The notes under the pieces are model-generated. The model was given only the letters and a program-made list of their open reading frames with translations. It was not told where the DNA came from and did no database searches. From Lachnospira pectinoschiza (lineage in GTDB: Bacteria; Bacillota; Clostridia; Lachnospirales; Lachnospiraceae), in the NCBI RefSeq assembly GCF_900103815.1, contig NZ_FNHZ01000002.1, positions 347,925 through 411,924 on the forward strand: a stretch of DNA of 64,000 bases. Direction: 5' to 3'. How positions within the stretch are numbered: the first letter of the stretch is position 1; each line of letters opens with the position of its first letter. The position numbers and the translations under genes were made by a program. Positions 35,657 to 44,671 of this stretch are shown in pieces.

Positions 35657-36745
35657 TTACTTAGCTGTAATATAACCCTTTGCCTTAAGTAATTCAGCAA
35701 TTAATACAGCACCACCTGCTGCACCTCTAAGTGTGTTGTGTGATAAACCAACAAACTTATAGTCAAATACAGCATCTTCTCTTAATCTACCAAGAGAAAC
35801 GCCCATACCGTTCTCATAGTTAACATCTAACTTAACCTGTGGACGGTCATCTTCTTCTAAGTACTGGATAAAGTGCTTTGGAGCGCTTGGAAGCTCTAAT
35901 TCCTGTGGAACTCCCTTGAAGTTTCTCCACTTTTCAATGATCTGCTCCTTTGTTGGCTTCTTCTCGAAGTTAACAAATACTGCAGCTGTATGTCCATCAA
36001 GAACTGGAACTCTGATACACTGGCAAGTAATCTGTGGTGTTGTAGCTGGAACTACCTTACCATCCTTTACTTCACCCCATAATCTAAGAGGTTCCTTCTC
36101 AGACTTTTCTTCTTCACCACCAATGTATGGGATGATGTTCTCAACCATCTCTGGCCACTGAGCAAATGTCTTACCAGCACCTGAAATAGCCTGGTATGTT
36201 GTAGCAACTACAAGCTTAGGACCAAATTCCTTTAAAGCATTTAAAGCTGGTGTATAGCTCTGAATTGAACAGTTAGGCTTAACACAGATAAAACCTCTCT
36301 TAGTACCAAGTCTCTTTCTCTGAGCCTCAATAACCTCTAAGTGCTCTGGGTTAATTTCAGGTACTACCATAGGAACATCCTCTGTCCAACGGTTAGCACT
36401 GTTATTAGAAACTACAGGAACTTCTGCCTTAGCATATCTTTCCTCTAAAGCCTTGATTTCATTCTTTGGCATATTAACTGCACAGAATACAAAATCAACT
36501 GACTCAACGATCTTATCAAAATCCTTATCCATATCATAAACTGGCATCTTCTTAACAAATTCAGGCATAGGACATGTCATCTTCCAACGTCCATCAACAG
36601 CCTCCTCATAAGACTTTCCTGCTGAACGGCCTGAAGCTGCAAGTAAAACTACTTCAAACCAAGGATGATTCTCAAGTAATGTAATGAATCTCTGTCCTAC
36701 CATACCTGTACCACCAAGAATACCAACTCTTAATTTCTCACTCAT
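35657..36745 (-). CDS. asd: Aspartate-semialdehyde dehydrogenase
   Basis: The product is about 362 residues from ATG at 36745 (MSEKLRVGILGGTGMVGQRF), seven bases after GAGG. The Rossmann start is GILGGTGMVGQRF, the catalytic Cys is in VKPNCSIQSYTPAL, and the substrate loops are SGAGKTFAQWPEM and RVPVLDGHTAAVFV. It reduces aspartyl phosphate to the semialdehyde, feeding lysine/DAP, threonine and methionine. It belongs to the archaeal/fungal-like subgroup rather than the E. coli one. Single gene with its own terminator. Confidence 0.95.
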   Translation of the reverse strand: MSEKLRVGILGGTGMVGQRFITLLENHPWFEVVLLAASGRSAGKSYEEAVDGRWKMTCPMPEFVKKMPVYDMDKDFDKIVESVDFVFCAVNMPKNEIKALEERYAKAEVPVVSNNSANRWTEDVPMVVPEINPEHLEVIEAQRKRLGTKRGFICVKPNCSIQSYTPALNALKEFGPKLVVATTYQAISGAGKTFAQWPEMVENIIPYIGGEEEKSEKEPLRLWGEVKDGKVVPATTPQITCQCIRVPVLDGHTAAVFVNFEKKPTKEQIIEKWRNFKGVPQELELPSAPKHFIQYLEEDDRPQVKLDVNYENGMGVSLGRLREDAVFDYKFVGLSHNTLRGAAGGAVLIAELLKAKGYITAK

Positions 36746-36781
36746 CGTCAACCTCTTTCCTCTGCCACTTAACTTAGACAT

Positions 36782-37013
36782 TTACTACATAATTCCTAAA
36801 AAAATACCATAAAAGAGTTCAAAAACACTCTTTATCCTTTTGTCTTTCTGTGGCGGACATTTGTATTTTCACTAAAGAATATTATCATAATAAAAGCTAT
36901 TTGGCAAGCCATTTTCCATATAATTTTATCATAAAAATTTACTTAGGCAATACATTTGTCATTACACTTTAAACATTAATTTAATTTCCATAAAAAAGGG
37001 CTTTAAAAACAGA
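36782..37013. other. Intergenic region upstream of asd
   Basis: AT-rich sequence between asd and the pectate lyase terminator. I see no ORF and no recognised riboswitch; no lysine-riboswitch core is evident. It should hold the asd promoter, which I could not assign firmly. Confidence 0.3.
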
Positions 37014-37040
37014 GAAAACGAGGCCTCTGGCCTCGTTTTC
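37014..37040 (-). terminator. Terminator of the PL1-PL9 pectate lyase gene
   Basis: Perfect 12-bp stem GAAAACGAGGCC-TCT-GGCCTCGTTTTC; on the minus strand it is followed after a short gap by TGTTTTTAAAG. Confidence 0.75.
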
Positions 37041-37045
37041 AAAAA

Positions 37046-37074
37046 TATTAGGAGAAGTAAAATCTTGCAAGCAA
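37046..37074 (-). repeat. Conserved 3' element, copy 1
   Basis: This 29-bp segment matches 41829-41857 at all but one position. Both copies lie between a pectate lyase stop codon and its terminator. On the minus strand it reads GCTTGCAAGATTTTACTTCT and continues CCTAATA. Confidence 0.75.
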
Positions 37075-37152
37075 TTTTAATGGTCTAGCTGTAGTTTTTT
37101 ACTACACATTATTGACCCACAATATTTTCTTCTTGTTATCTTTAATTAGTAA

Positions 37153-40100
37153 TTAGTTATGCTTCTTCTTAATGCTTACTACCACACCTGTTGCAATTGC
37201 AACCCCTGCAATTACAAGAAGGATGATGTAAGGAATTACATTAGCTGTATCACCTGTACCTGTTGATGATGTAGTTGTTGTATCTGCTGAATTATTAGTT
37301 GTTTTAACATTTGTATCAGCTAAAACCACTTCCTCATTAGCAGTTACCACATCTGTGTCTGCTGCTACCTCAGCTGCAACATCACCTGTGATTGTAACAT
37401 TAGTACTAGCACTACCATCCTTTGAAAGGATTGTGAATTCATGAACACCTGCTGTTAAGCTAGACATGAAATCTGCATTAAATTCAACTACTGTAGAACC
37501 TGAATATGATACATAGTTTGAAGGATCAACAAGCACGCCATCTACCATAACGCCAAGGAATAAATCATATGATGCGCTAGATCTTAATACTAGCTTTTCA
37601 GTTCCTGTAACTGTAACGCCATCGCCTTCAAGCATCTCATAAACAGTATCTGTGTCAGCAGCTACTTCTGTAGAAGTCTCTTCCTGAGTCTCTGTTGGAG
37701 CTTCTGTGCTCTCCTGTGTTGGAGCTTCTGTGCTCTCCTGTGTTGGAGTTTCTGTGCTCTCTTCTGTTGGAGCTTCTGTGCTCTCTTCTGTTGGAGCTTC
37801 TGTACTCTCCTGTGTTGGAGCTTCTGTTGCCTCTGTTGAAGCCTCTGTGCTCTCTTCTGTTGCTGGCTCTGTGCTGCTTGAAGAAAGGAGTGCAATCTTC
37901 TGACTTGCTACATTGAAGTGTGCACCAAGTGAGCTAATATCACTAGTTGCTTCAGTTTCATATAAACCATTTACATTGATTGTGCCATCAGCATTTCTAA
38001 ATAAGCTATCAATATCCTGATTTACTGAAATGTTGTTATTAGCATTCTTAAATGAAGAAGCTGATAATGTGTAAGCTGCTGAAGCTAAGCTACTTAGCTT
38101 GCTGCTATTGTTAACTGAAACACCAAGAGATGTTTCAAAAATGTAATTTTTCTTATTATAAGATACAACTGATGAAGAAATTACACCAGTAAACTTATCA
38201 CTGCCTGAATTGTTATAAGAAACAAGGTTCTTATAAAGAGCTCCTGATGCTGATCTGTAACACATAAAGTTAGCCTTACTTGAATCACCACCGCCATTAG
38301 AAGCTGCTGTACAGTTCATAATTGTAAGGTTTGAAGGATTGTTGTTATCTGTAAATCCTGTTGCACCGTTATTAAATGCTAAGCAGTTAAATACGTAGTG
38401 AGCAGTACCAACGCCAGAACCACCAAGCTTAAAGCCGTTCATATCACCACTACCAAAAGATGTACCTGAAGTAGTCTTACCATTTGCAAATGCTACACAG
38501 TTTCTAATTGTTACAACCCCAATAGGGCCTGTTGCTGTCTTTGCATATAAATCCCAACCATCATCTGAGTTTGCATATGAAATACAACCATCAAATACAT
38601 TGCCTTCACCACATGTTAACTTAGCAGCGAAACCATCTGCATTTTCCTGTGTCTTTAAATCACAGTTATCAAATGAAGTACAGTTTAAAATTAAGTTGTT
38701 TGAAGGCCACTGTGATACTTCAGAATATTCTGTATTATATCTTGAAAGCTGTAAGCCTGTATCGTGGTTTGCTTCAAATACACATCCTTCAATAATATTG
38801 TTGCTACCTGCAAGTAACATACCATTATCACCAGCACCATAGAATGTAATGCCGTTTACATACCAGTAGTCACCATCAAGTACTACGCCTCTATTAGCGC
38901 TTGCTTCTTCCATTGATGAGAAGTCAAGTACTACATTAGCATTGTCTGCTGCACGTAAAATCTTATAATTTCCCTCGCTACCGCAATTAGTTTCTGGAAT
39001 AAGAATTGTTGCATCAAACTTATATGTTCCGTCAGCCATAATAATTGCCTGACCAGCAGCTACATTTTCTAAAGCAGCTACTAATTCTTCTGAAGTTGAT
39101 ACATAAATTGCATTAGCAAAATCTGAATCTGTAGCCTGGCTTAAATCTGTATATGAACCAGAATATGTTGTATTTGTCTTATCGTAGTTAGCAAGACTTA
39201 CTGTTGAAGCTGTTGAAGCTGCATCATCCTTAGACTCTGTGCTTGTCTCTGCCTCTGTAGTTGTCTCTGCCTCTGTGCTTGTCTCTTCTTCTCCACATGA
39301 GTAAACCATATAGAAGAGGTTGATTGAATCTCCCTTTGCAACTGAAACGCTACCAGCAGATACGTCTACTGTAAGTACATTTGTTGAATCAATTGTGTAC
39401 TTTGTACCATTTACCTTAACCTTCTTGCCATTAGCATCTGTGTTACCACCAAATACTAATGTTAACTTACCGTCCTTTGCTGCTGTAAATGTAATAGATG
39501 TAGCAGATTCCATCTTTAAGCACTGTGTAAGTGTTAAACCATTATATGTAACTGTTCCCTTACTTGTTGAAAGGTTACCAGAGATTGTAAAGAAATCACT
39601 ATTCATGCCATCTGCTGTGAAATTCTGTACATATGAAACAGATGTATCAGCAGCAACCTCAGCTGTTGTTGTCTCTTCTGTTGTTGTCTCTTCAGCTGTT
39701 GTCTCAGTTGTTGTTTCCTTACTTGTCTCTGTTTCCTTAGTTGTTTCTGTTTCGGCCTCTGTACTTGTCTCCTCGCTTGAAGCACCTGACTTAACGCCTA
39801 ATACTGAAACTAATTCTGTATTTTTGTAATTTCTTACAAGTGCAAGTAATTCTGTATCTACTGCGTAGCTACTGTCATCTTCCTCGCTAAATGTGTAATC
39901 AATTACGCCGCCACCCTGGCTACCTGCGTTTGCAGTAACGATTGTCTTAACATCTTCAGCCGCGTCAATGTTAGACTCGTCAACGCCAAGGTCAACAGTT
40001 GTATCAAAGTTATCATAGCTTGTTGAACCTACTAAAGTCTTGTAGCTGCCTGAAACGACTTCGTCTCTTGAGCTAGCAAGGTAAGCATCATAGCTAGTTG

Positions 40101-41481
40101 AATTTCCGTCTTCTGTGTTTGCGTAAATTACTGAGCCTGAATTTTCCATGTAATTATTAAAGGCCTTAATTACGCCGCCGTTTTCACCTGAAAATGTACC
40201 ATCACCTAAAGCATCTGTACCCTGAAGTGAGCTAAGCATTGGATGAGCACATCCTCTAAAATAGTTGTTTTCAACGAAGGCTGACGAACCAGTTGTTACA
40301 CCAACACCATACTTTGAATTTCCATCATAGTAGTTGTTGTATAAATGTACTGACATAGTTCTAATTCTTGCCATTCTTGAATCTGAATGGTCAAACCAGT
40401 TGTGATGGTATGTAATGTAATTTGGTCCAGATTCTGACTTCATACCACAAAGTGAACATTTTCCTGAATCATAAAAATGTACATATGAAACTGTTACATA
40501 CTGTGAATTACCCTTGATATCAACTGAGCCATCACCCTTTGCCTGATCTGAATCAGAACCAGCATTACCATAATAAAGATCCATATTGTGAACCCAAATA
40601 TTACAGTTATTAGTATCAATTGAAATACCATCATCCATAAAGTAAAGAATTGAGAAGTTTCTCATTTCTACATTACCAGCATTTCTAATTAAGAAACCAA
40701 AGCCATGAACTGAAGCATCTTCACCAACACCTTCAATTGTAATGTTAAGCTGTGAATAATTATTCTTACCCTTAATCTGAATACCCTCAGAGCTACTACC
40801 AAAAGAATCAACAGAATCAGCATCAATATTACCAATGATTCTTACATCAAGAGGTCTTGTCTCGTAGCCCTTCTGGTAAGCTGTTAAGATTGCCTGTAAA
40901 CCAGTAACTTCTGTATACTTGTTCTTACCTGTCTGGATTGTAGCCTTTACAGTCTTTGCTGTATCATCATAGATATATAAAACAATTGCATCTGACTTTA
41001 AAGTACCGTCATCATTGTAAGCACCAGAGCCTGTCTTATACTGAGAATCGCTTGAAAATGCGAAACCTGATCTATCATAAGCAGTTACGTTGAGTGTATC
41101 TGTTGTGCTGGCCTTATCACTGACTTCTTGACCATTTACATAAGGTACAACCTTAATTACGTAATTGCCTGCTGCTAAACCAAGTGCATCTACTCTCCAA
41201 TAGTTTGTATACTCCCTAATAAGTTCGTTGTCTAACTTAGTATACGCACTATCATCACTTGTTGCTTCCTTTACATAAGCAACGTAACCATCAGCCCCCT
41301 CTACGCTTGTCCATTCAGCGTATGCTGACTCTAAATAACCTGCGGCATCTGTAAATACTACAGACGATACGCTAGCCTTTGCTGTCGCAATCGATGCTGT
41401 AATGATAATAGATAAAGTCATTACAACAGCTAAAAGCGATGCAAGGCGCTTTCTTGTCGTTCTCTTAAAAGCACCCATCAT
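37153..41481 (-). CDS. Cell-surface bifunctional pectate lyase (PL1 plus PL9)
   Basis: The protein has 1442 residues. Order: signal peptide (about 1-37); fibronectin III-like module (about 38-135); PL1 beta-helix lyase (about 140-560) with YHHNWFDHSDSRMARIR, where R369/R372/R374 are the catalytic-region Args; Thr/Glu linker; a beta-sandwich module (about 614-728); PL9 lyase (about 770-1195) with NADGFAAKL (Lys954 as probable base) and NSDDGWDLYAK calcium ligands; Thr/Glu repeats; an Ig-like module (about 1275-1366); a C-terminal helix (about 1415-1435) and a KKKHN tail. TGDTAN before the helix resembles a divergent sorting motif, but no strict LPXTG is present. It cuts polygalacturonate by beta-elimination outside the cell. 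Confidence 0.9.
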   Translation of the reverse strand: MMGAFKRTTRKRLASLLAVVMTLSIIITASIATAKASVSSVVFTDAAGYLESAYAEWTSVEGADGYVAYVKEATSDDSAYTKLDNELIREYTNYWRVDALGLAAGNYVIKVVPYVNGQEVSDKASTTDTLNVTAYDRSGFAFSSDSQYKTGSGAYNDDGTLKSDAIVLYIYDDTAKTVKATIQTGKNKYTEVTGLQAILTAYQKGYETRPLDVRIIGNIDADSVDSFGSSSEGIQIKGKNNYSQLNITIEGVGEDASVHGFGFLIRNAGNVEMRNFSILYFMDDGISIDTNNCNIWVHNMDLYYGNAGSDSDQAKGDGSVDIKGNSQYVTVSYVHFYDSGKCSLCGMKSESGPNYITYHHNWFDHSDSRMARIRTMSVHLYNNYYDGNSKYGVGVTTGSSAFVENNYFRGCAHPMLSSLQGTDALGDGTFSGENGGVIKAFNNYMENSGSVIYANTEDGNSTSYDAYLASSRDEVVSGSYKTLVGSTSYDNFDTTVDLGVDESNIDAAEDVKTIVTANAGSQGGGVIDYTFSEEDDSSYAVDTELLALVRNYKNTELVSVLGVKSGASSEETSTEAETETTKETETSKETTTETTAEETTTEETTTAEVAADTSVSYVQNFTADGMNSDFFTISGNLSTSKGTVTYNGLTLTQCLKMESATSITFTAAKDGKLTLVFGGNTDANGKKVKVNGTKYTIDSTNVLTVDVSAGSVSVAKGDSINLFYMVYSCGEEETSTEAETTTEAETSTESKDDAASTASTVSLANYDKTNTTYSGSYTDLSQATDSDFANAIYVSTSEELVAALENVAAGQAIIMADGTYKFDATILIPETNCGSEGNYKILRAADNANVVLDFSSMEEASANRGVVLDGDYWYVNGITFYGAGDNGMLLAGSNNIIEGCVFEANHDTGLQLSRYNTEYSEVSQWPSNNLILNCTSFDNCDLKTQENADGFAAKLTCGEGNVFDGCISYANSDDGWDLYAKTATGPIGVVTIRNCVAFANGKTTSGTSFGSGDMNGFKLGGSGVGTAHYVFNCLAFNNGATGFTDNNNPSNLTIMNCTAASNGGGDSSKANFMCYRSASGALYKNLVSYNNSGSDKFTGVISSSVVSYNKKNYIFETSLGVSVNNSSKLSSLASAAYTLSASSFKNANNNISVNQDIDSLFRNADGTINVNGLYETEATSDISSLGAHFNVASQKIALLSSSSTEPATEESTEASTEATEAPTQESTEAPTEESTEAPTEESTETPTQESTEAPTQESTEAPTETQEETSTEVAADTDTVYEMLEGDGVTVTGTEKLVLRSSASYDLFLGVMVDGVLVDPSNYVSYSGSTVVEFNADFMSSLTAGVHEFTILSKDGSASTNVTITGDVAAEVAADTDVVTANEEVVLADTNVKTTNNSADTTTTSSTGTGDTANVIPYIILLVIAGVAIATGVVVSIKKKHN
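37687..37830 (-). repeat. Coding minisatellite encoding TEAPTEES-type repeats
   Basis: About six 24-bp units encode an eight-residue repeat (TEAP then T, E or Q, E, S). It forms a flexible stalk between the PL9 and Ig-like modules. Similar tandem coding repeats are prone to length variation. Confidence 0.85.
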
Positions 41482-41799
41482 TTTGTTTTCCTCCCAATAA
41501 ATTGTTCATTATCCGTAGCTTTCATTGTGCAACTTTTACATATGAAACTGCATCAATGCATTTATATTATCAATATTTACCATATCTTCAAATAGGACTA
41601 TGCTAGTTCTTTGGTACCTATTTTATTGGCAAGGTACTAGTTTTAAATAAGAATCATACTTTTAGTAGGGTTGCACTATGCATACTTTTTGATATATTTT
41701 TGTAATTTATTTGTGCAATTTTACTAGTAATTTTGTATTATATAAAAGCAATATCCTTAATTTTATAAAAGTTAATATAGACTTATCTTCAAGAAAAGA
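41482..41799. other. Promoter region of the PL1-PL9 gene
   Basis: AT-rich with no ORF. It holds a motif shared with the second lyase (41610-41626, TTTGGTACCTATTTTAT) and nearby GGTACTAG sequences. I could not fix one promoter. Confidence 0.35.
41610..41626. promoter_or_regulatory. Shared pectate lyase upstream motif, copy 1
   Basis: TTTGGTACCTATTTTAT closely matches 44261-44276 (one extra C). Both lie upstream of pectate lyase genes. Possible operator for pectin-responsive control. Confidence 0.45.
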
Positions 41800-41825
41800 G
41801 GGGCGAAAGGTTACCCTTTCGCCCC
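41800..41825 (-). terminator. Terminator of the second pectate lyase gene
   Basis: Perfect 11-bp stem GGGGCGAAAGG / CCTTTCGCCCC with a 4-nt loop; on the minus strand CTCTTTTCTTG follows. Confidence 0.8.
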
Positions 41826-41828
41826 ATT

Positions 41829-41857
41829 TATTAGGAGAAGTAAAATCTTGTAAGCAA
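41829..41857 (-). repeat. Conserved 3' element, copy 2
   Basis: Matches 37046-37074 at all but one position. It starts one base after the stop codon of the second pectate lyase gene. Confidence 0.75.
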
Positions 41858-41858
41858 A

Positions 41859-44105
41859 TTAATATGCATAACCACTAGATAGTTCTACGTAATAAATATC
41901 AATAGCACCTGTTGTTGAAGCTAAATAGTAAACTCCATCAGATGGAACTGTTAAAGTCATAGAAACTAACTTCTCGTAAGATACATTCTTTGTTGCCACT
42001 GTATTTCCATTGGCATCAAGAAGTGCAAGTGTCTGCTTCTTTGAACCATCAGAAATAGCATAAATCTTTACCTTAGTCTCTCCTGCGGCGTTAAATGCAA
42101 TACTTCTATAAGCATTATTTCCAACGCCTGATAATTTAATTTTTCTTGTAAAATCAATATTCTTAAAGTTTTGTGTATCACTTTCTACAACTACACTATT
42201 TGAGCTATTAGCTAAAAGCTTGAAGCCATCAACTGTTGTAGCGCTTGTATAAGTACCAGTTGCTAAATCATTAGCATATAAAACTAGCTTGCTTGCTGTA
42301 GAGCTAGGAGCAGTTGTTTCTGGCTGGCTTGTTGTAGCCTCTGTCTGTGTTTCTGTAGTAGTTTCTGTTGTTGTTTCTGTTGTATTCTCAGTTGCATTTG
42401 TTGTCTCTTCGCTAGTTTCCTCATAACTAACGCCTGATGCGTTACCTCCCACTGAAACTAGTGATGTCTTATAAGCCTTAAGTGCTGCCTTTAATGCTTC
42501 ATTTACTGCAGATGAAGAATCATCCTCACTAGTAAATGTCCAGCTAAAGTCACCACCATTAATTCTACCAGCATATTTTACAACTGAATTCTTAGCTGCT
42601 TCTGCTGACTGAACTGTATAAGAATACATAAGTGAAGAGTTTGTATCGAAATTGTTGTATGTAGTAGAGCCCTGCTTTGTCTTTACTGATGATGGAACTG
42701 TCTCATTTCTTGAAGAAGCCTCATAAACATCAAAGCTAGTGCTATTGTCCTGATATGTAATAACACCCTTGCCACCAACGATTGTATTACCATAAGACTT
42801 TATAATACCGCCGTTTTCTGATGAAAATGTAGCGTTAGCTGTTCCATTTACAATATCAGAACCCTGCATTGAGCTAAGCATTGGATACTTACAATTTCTA
42901 AAGTAGTTGTTCTCTACAAATACTGAGCAACCCATTGTAGCACCTACACCATACTTTGCATTACCATCATAGTAATTGTTGTAGATGTGAACTGTACAAG
43001 TACGAATTCTTGGATGTCTACTATCTGAATGGTCATACCAGTTGTGGTGGTATGTGATGTAATTTTCAGTAGATTCTGACTTCATACCCTGAAGATTACA
43101 CTTACCATTGTCATAGAAATGGTTGTAAGAATGTGTAATATAGCTTGATGTCTTAGTATCAAGAGCGCCATCGCCCTTTACCTGATCTGCATCAGAGCCT
43201 GCATCTCCGTAGAAGAAATCACAGTTGTGAACCCAAACATGGTCATCATTTTGCTGTAATCCAACATCATCGCCTTCGCCGGAATCACAGTTCATGAAGC
43301 CTAAGTTTCTAACTTCCACATTTGATGCATTTGCAATACGAAGACCCCAACCATCGCAAGTTGCATCCTCGCCTACACCTTCAAATGTAACACCACAAGC
43401 TAGTCTCTTTGAAGAGCTGCTACCCTTGATTAAAATGTCACCGTCCATCATCACATCAAAATCAGTGATCTGGCCAATTAAACGAATATCAAGCGGACGT
43501 GAGTCATAGCCCTTCTTGTAAGCATCTAAGATGTTTTGAAGACCTGTAGCTTTTGTAGTTGCACCCTTTGAACTTGTAACTACGTCAAGTGATACAGTAT
43601 TCTTAGTCTCTTCTGTAATATAAAGAACTACTGCATCAGATTTTAATGTACCATTAGAGTTATAAGCACCACTTGCATCTCCATCAACGAAGGCGAAACC
43701 TGAACGGTCATGTGCCATTACGCTGATAGTTCCTGTAGTAACGCTCTTAGTTGTCTTACCAACAACTGCCTCGATCTTTAAAACATAATCACCTGCTTCA
43801 AGACCAAGAGCATCCACTCTAATGTAATTGCTATAATGTCTAATTAATTCGTCATCAAGCTGAACATAGGCACTGTCTGCCTGGCTTGTCTTCTTAACAT
43901 AGGCCTTATAGCTGCTAGCGCCATCAACTGGAGAAATTGTAGCATATGCCACCTCAAAATCTCCCTGGCTAGAAAGTAAACTTATGCTACCTGTAGCTGC
44001 CTTTGCAGTAAGTAGCGAAGTTGGAATAAGTACACTAACAAGCATAGCTAGTGTAAGTAATAAAACTTGGCACTTTGTGCCAATTGAATTCTTAGCTAAA
44101 TTCAT
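41859..44105 (-). CDS. Secreted pectate lyase (PL1) with C-terminal beta module
   Basis: The protein has 748 residues. Signal peptide about 1-36; fibronectin III-like module about 37-130; PL1 beta-helix about 135-560 with THSYNHFYDNGKC and HHNWYDHSDSRHPRIR, keeping the canonical catalytic pattern (R363, R366, R368); Thr/Glu linker; and a C-terminal carbohydrate-binding-like module about 610-748. It lacks the PL9 domain and membrane anchor of its paralogue, so it should be released from the cell. The first 560 residues are clearly paralogous to the neighbouring gene. It cleaves polygalacturonate and probably works together with the surface enzyme. Confidence 0.92.
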   Translation of the reverse strand: MNLAKNSIGTKCQVLLLTLAMLVSVLIPTSLLTAKAATGSISLLSSQGDFEVAYATISPVDGASSYKAYVKKTSQADSAYVQLDDELIRHYSNYIRVDALGLEAGDYVLKIEAVVGKTTKSVTTGTISVMAHDRSGFAFVDGDASGAYNSNGTLKSDAVVLYITEETKNTVSLDVVTSSKGATTKATGLQNILDAYKKGYDSRPLDIRLIGQITDFDVMMDGDILIKGSSSSKRLACGVTFEGVGEDATCDGWGLRIANASNVEVRNLGFMNCDSGEGDDVGLQQNDDHVWVHNCDFFYGDAGSDADQVKGDGALDTKTSSYITHSYNHFYDNGKCNLQGMKSESTENYITYHHNWYDHSDSRHPRIRTCTVHIYNNYYDGNAKYGVGATMGCSVFVENNYFRNCKYPMLSSMQGSDIVNGTANATFSSENGGIIKSYGNTIVGGKGVITYQDNSTSFDVYEASSRNETVPSSVKTKQGSTTYNNFDTNSSLMYSYTVQSAEAAKNSVVKYAGRINGGDFSWTFTSEDDSSSAVNEALKAALKAYKTSLVSVGGNASGVSYEETSEETTNATENTTETTTETTTETQTEATTSQPETTAPSSTASKLVLYANDLATGTYTSATTVDGFKLLANSSNSVVVESDTQNFKNIDFTRKIKLSGVGNNAYRSIAFNAAGETKVKIYAISDGSKKQTLALLDANGNTVATKNVSYEKLVSMTLTVPSDGVYYLASTTGAIDIYYVELSSGYAY

Positions 44106-44383
44106 TTTTGCCTCCCATGCGTTTTTTGAAATAACTTTTAATATAAAGCGTTCAAAAAATGCACTTCGAATTCAATATAAACAACAACAGGCTTATTGTA
44201 ACAGTTAAGATTTTTAAAATAAATCGTACCTTACTAGTTTTTTAGTACTAGATACTTTAATTTGGTACTATTTTATAAAATATATCTAATTCTAAAGTCT
44301 TATTTATGCAATTTACACCAGATATAATATCTATCTTCATAGAAAATGTATTTCGTTAGAAAAGATGTCAGTAAATAGGCAAT
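44106..44383. other. Upstream region of the second pectate lyase gene
   Basis: AT-rich with no ORF. It contains TAGTACTAG-type inverted sequences at about 44231-44252 and the shared TTTGGTAC motif at 44261. It should contain the lyase promoter. Confidence 0.35.
44261..44276. promoter_or_regulatory. Shared pectate lyase upstream motif, copy 2
   Basis: TTTGGTACTATTTTAT, near-identical to 41610-41626. The surrounding sequence holds TAGTACTAG palindromes. Confidence 0.45.
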
Positions 44384-44419
44384 AAAAAAACTTGGTGGGT
44401 TTTTCCTGCCCACCAAGTT
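44384..44419 (-). terminator. Terminator of the candidate ncRNA
   Basis: AACTTGGTGGG / CCCACCAAGTT stem with a 9-nt loop, followed by seven T residues on the minus strand. Confidence 0.85.
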
Positions 44420-44624
44420 CTCAGGTTTCATTAGGATTCTTTCCTGTCCCCGTTAAAACCTTTATGAATATCTTGTGCAAAATCTTAGCATTGCCATGGT
44501 TTTTCCTGCCATATCCCCCAATACATTATCTCACCCAAGTATATCCTAAATTATTAATTCTTAGATAAGATCCCCTATTCCTATCTAAAAACATTCCCAA
44601 AACATTGTTTTGGTAATTTCCAAC
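44384..44624 (-). ncRNA. Candidate structured RNA with repeated GGA hairpin loops
   Basis: An apparently independent minus-strand transcript of about 240 nt. It has a near-consensus promoter and ends in a perfect 11-bp intrinsic terminator. No coding frame is plausible. Two hairpins (44496-44512 and the terminator) have the identical loop CAGGAAAAA closed by GG/CC, and a third segment has ACAGGAAAG (44439-44447). A 7-bp hairpin TTAGATA/TATCTAA has two GGA motifs in its loop. I count about nine GGA motifs; around three are expected by chance. The pattern is like CsrA-binding RNAs, but identity is not established. Confidence 0.55.
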
Positions 44625-44630
44625 AAAATC

Positions 44631-44659
44631 ATTATACATTATGATTATCTTTTATGCAA
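44631..44659 (-). promoter_or_regulatory. Promoter of the candidate ncRNA
   Basis: TTGCAT (44654-44659), 17-bp spacer and TATAAT (44631-44636) on the minus strand, starting just after the metallophosphoesterase gene. Confidence 0.7.
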
Positions 44660-44671
44660 GATGTATATTTT

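Noticed and set aside
37687..37830. Regular direct repeats that could suggest a CRISPR array
   Set aside because: They lie in frame inside the large pectate lyase and encode an eight-residue TEAP-type stalk. There are no spacers.
37695..37916. Overlapping Cys/Leu-rich plus-strand frames
   Set aside because: They are shadows of the TEAP repeat coding region.
39320..39829. Plus-strand frame of 169 codons inside the PL1-PL9 gene
   Set aside because: It is antisense to repetitive Thr/Glu/Ser coding DNA, whose complement tends to stay open. The product is low complexity.
44384..44624. 6S RNA, SRP RNA or RNase P RNA identity for the candidate ncRNA
   Set aside because: The ends do not pair into a long 6S-like rod, I see no SRP apical motif, and it is too short for RNase P RNA.
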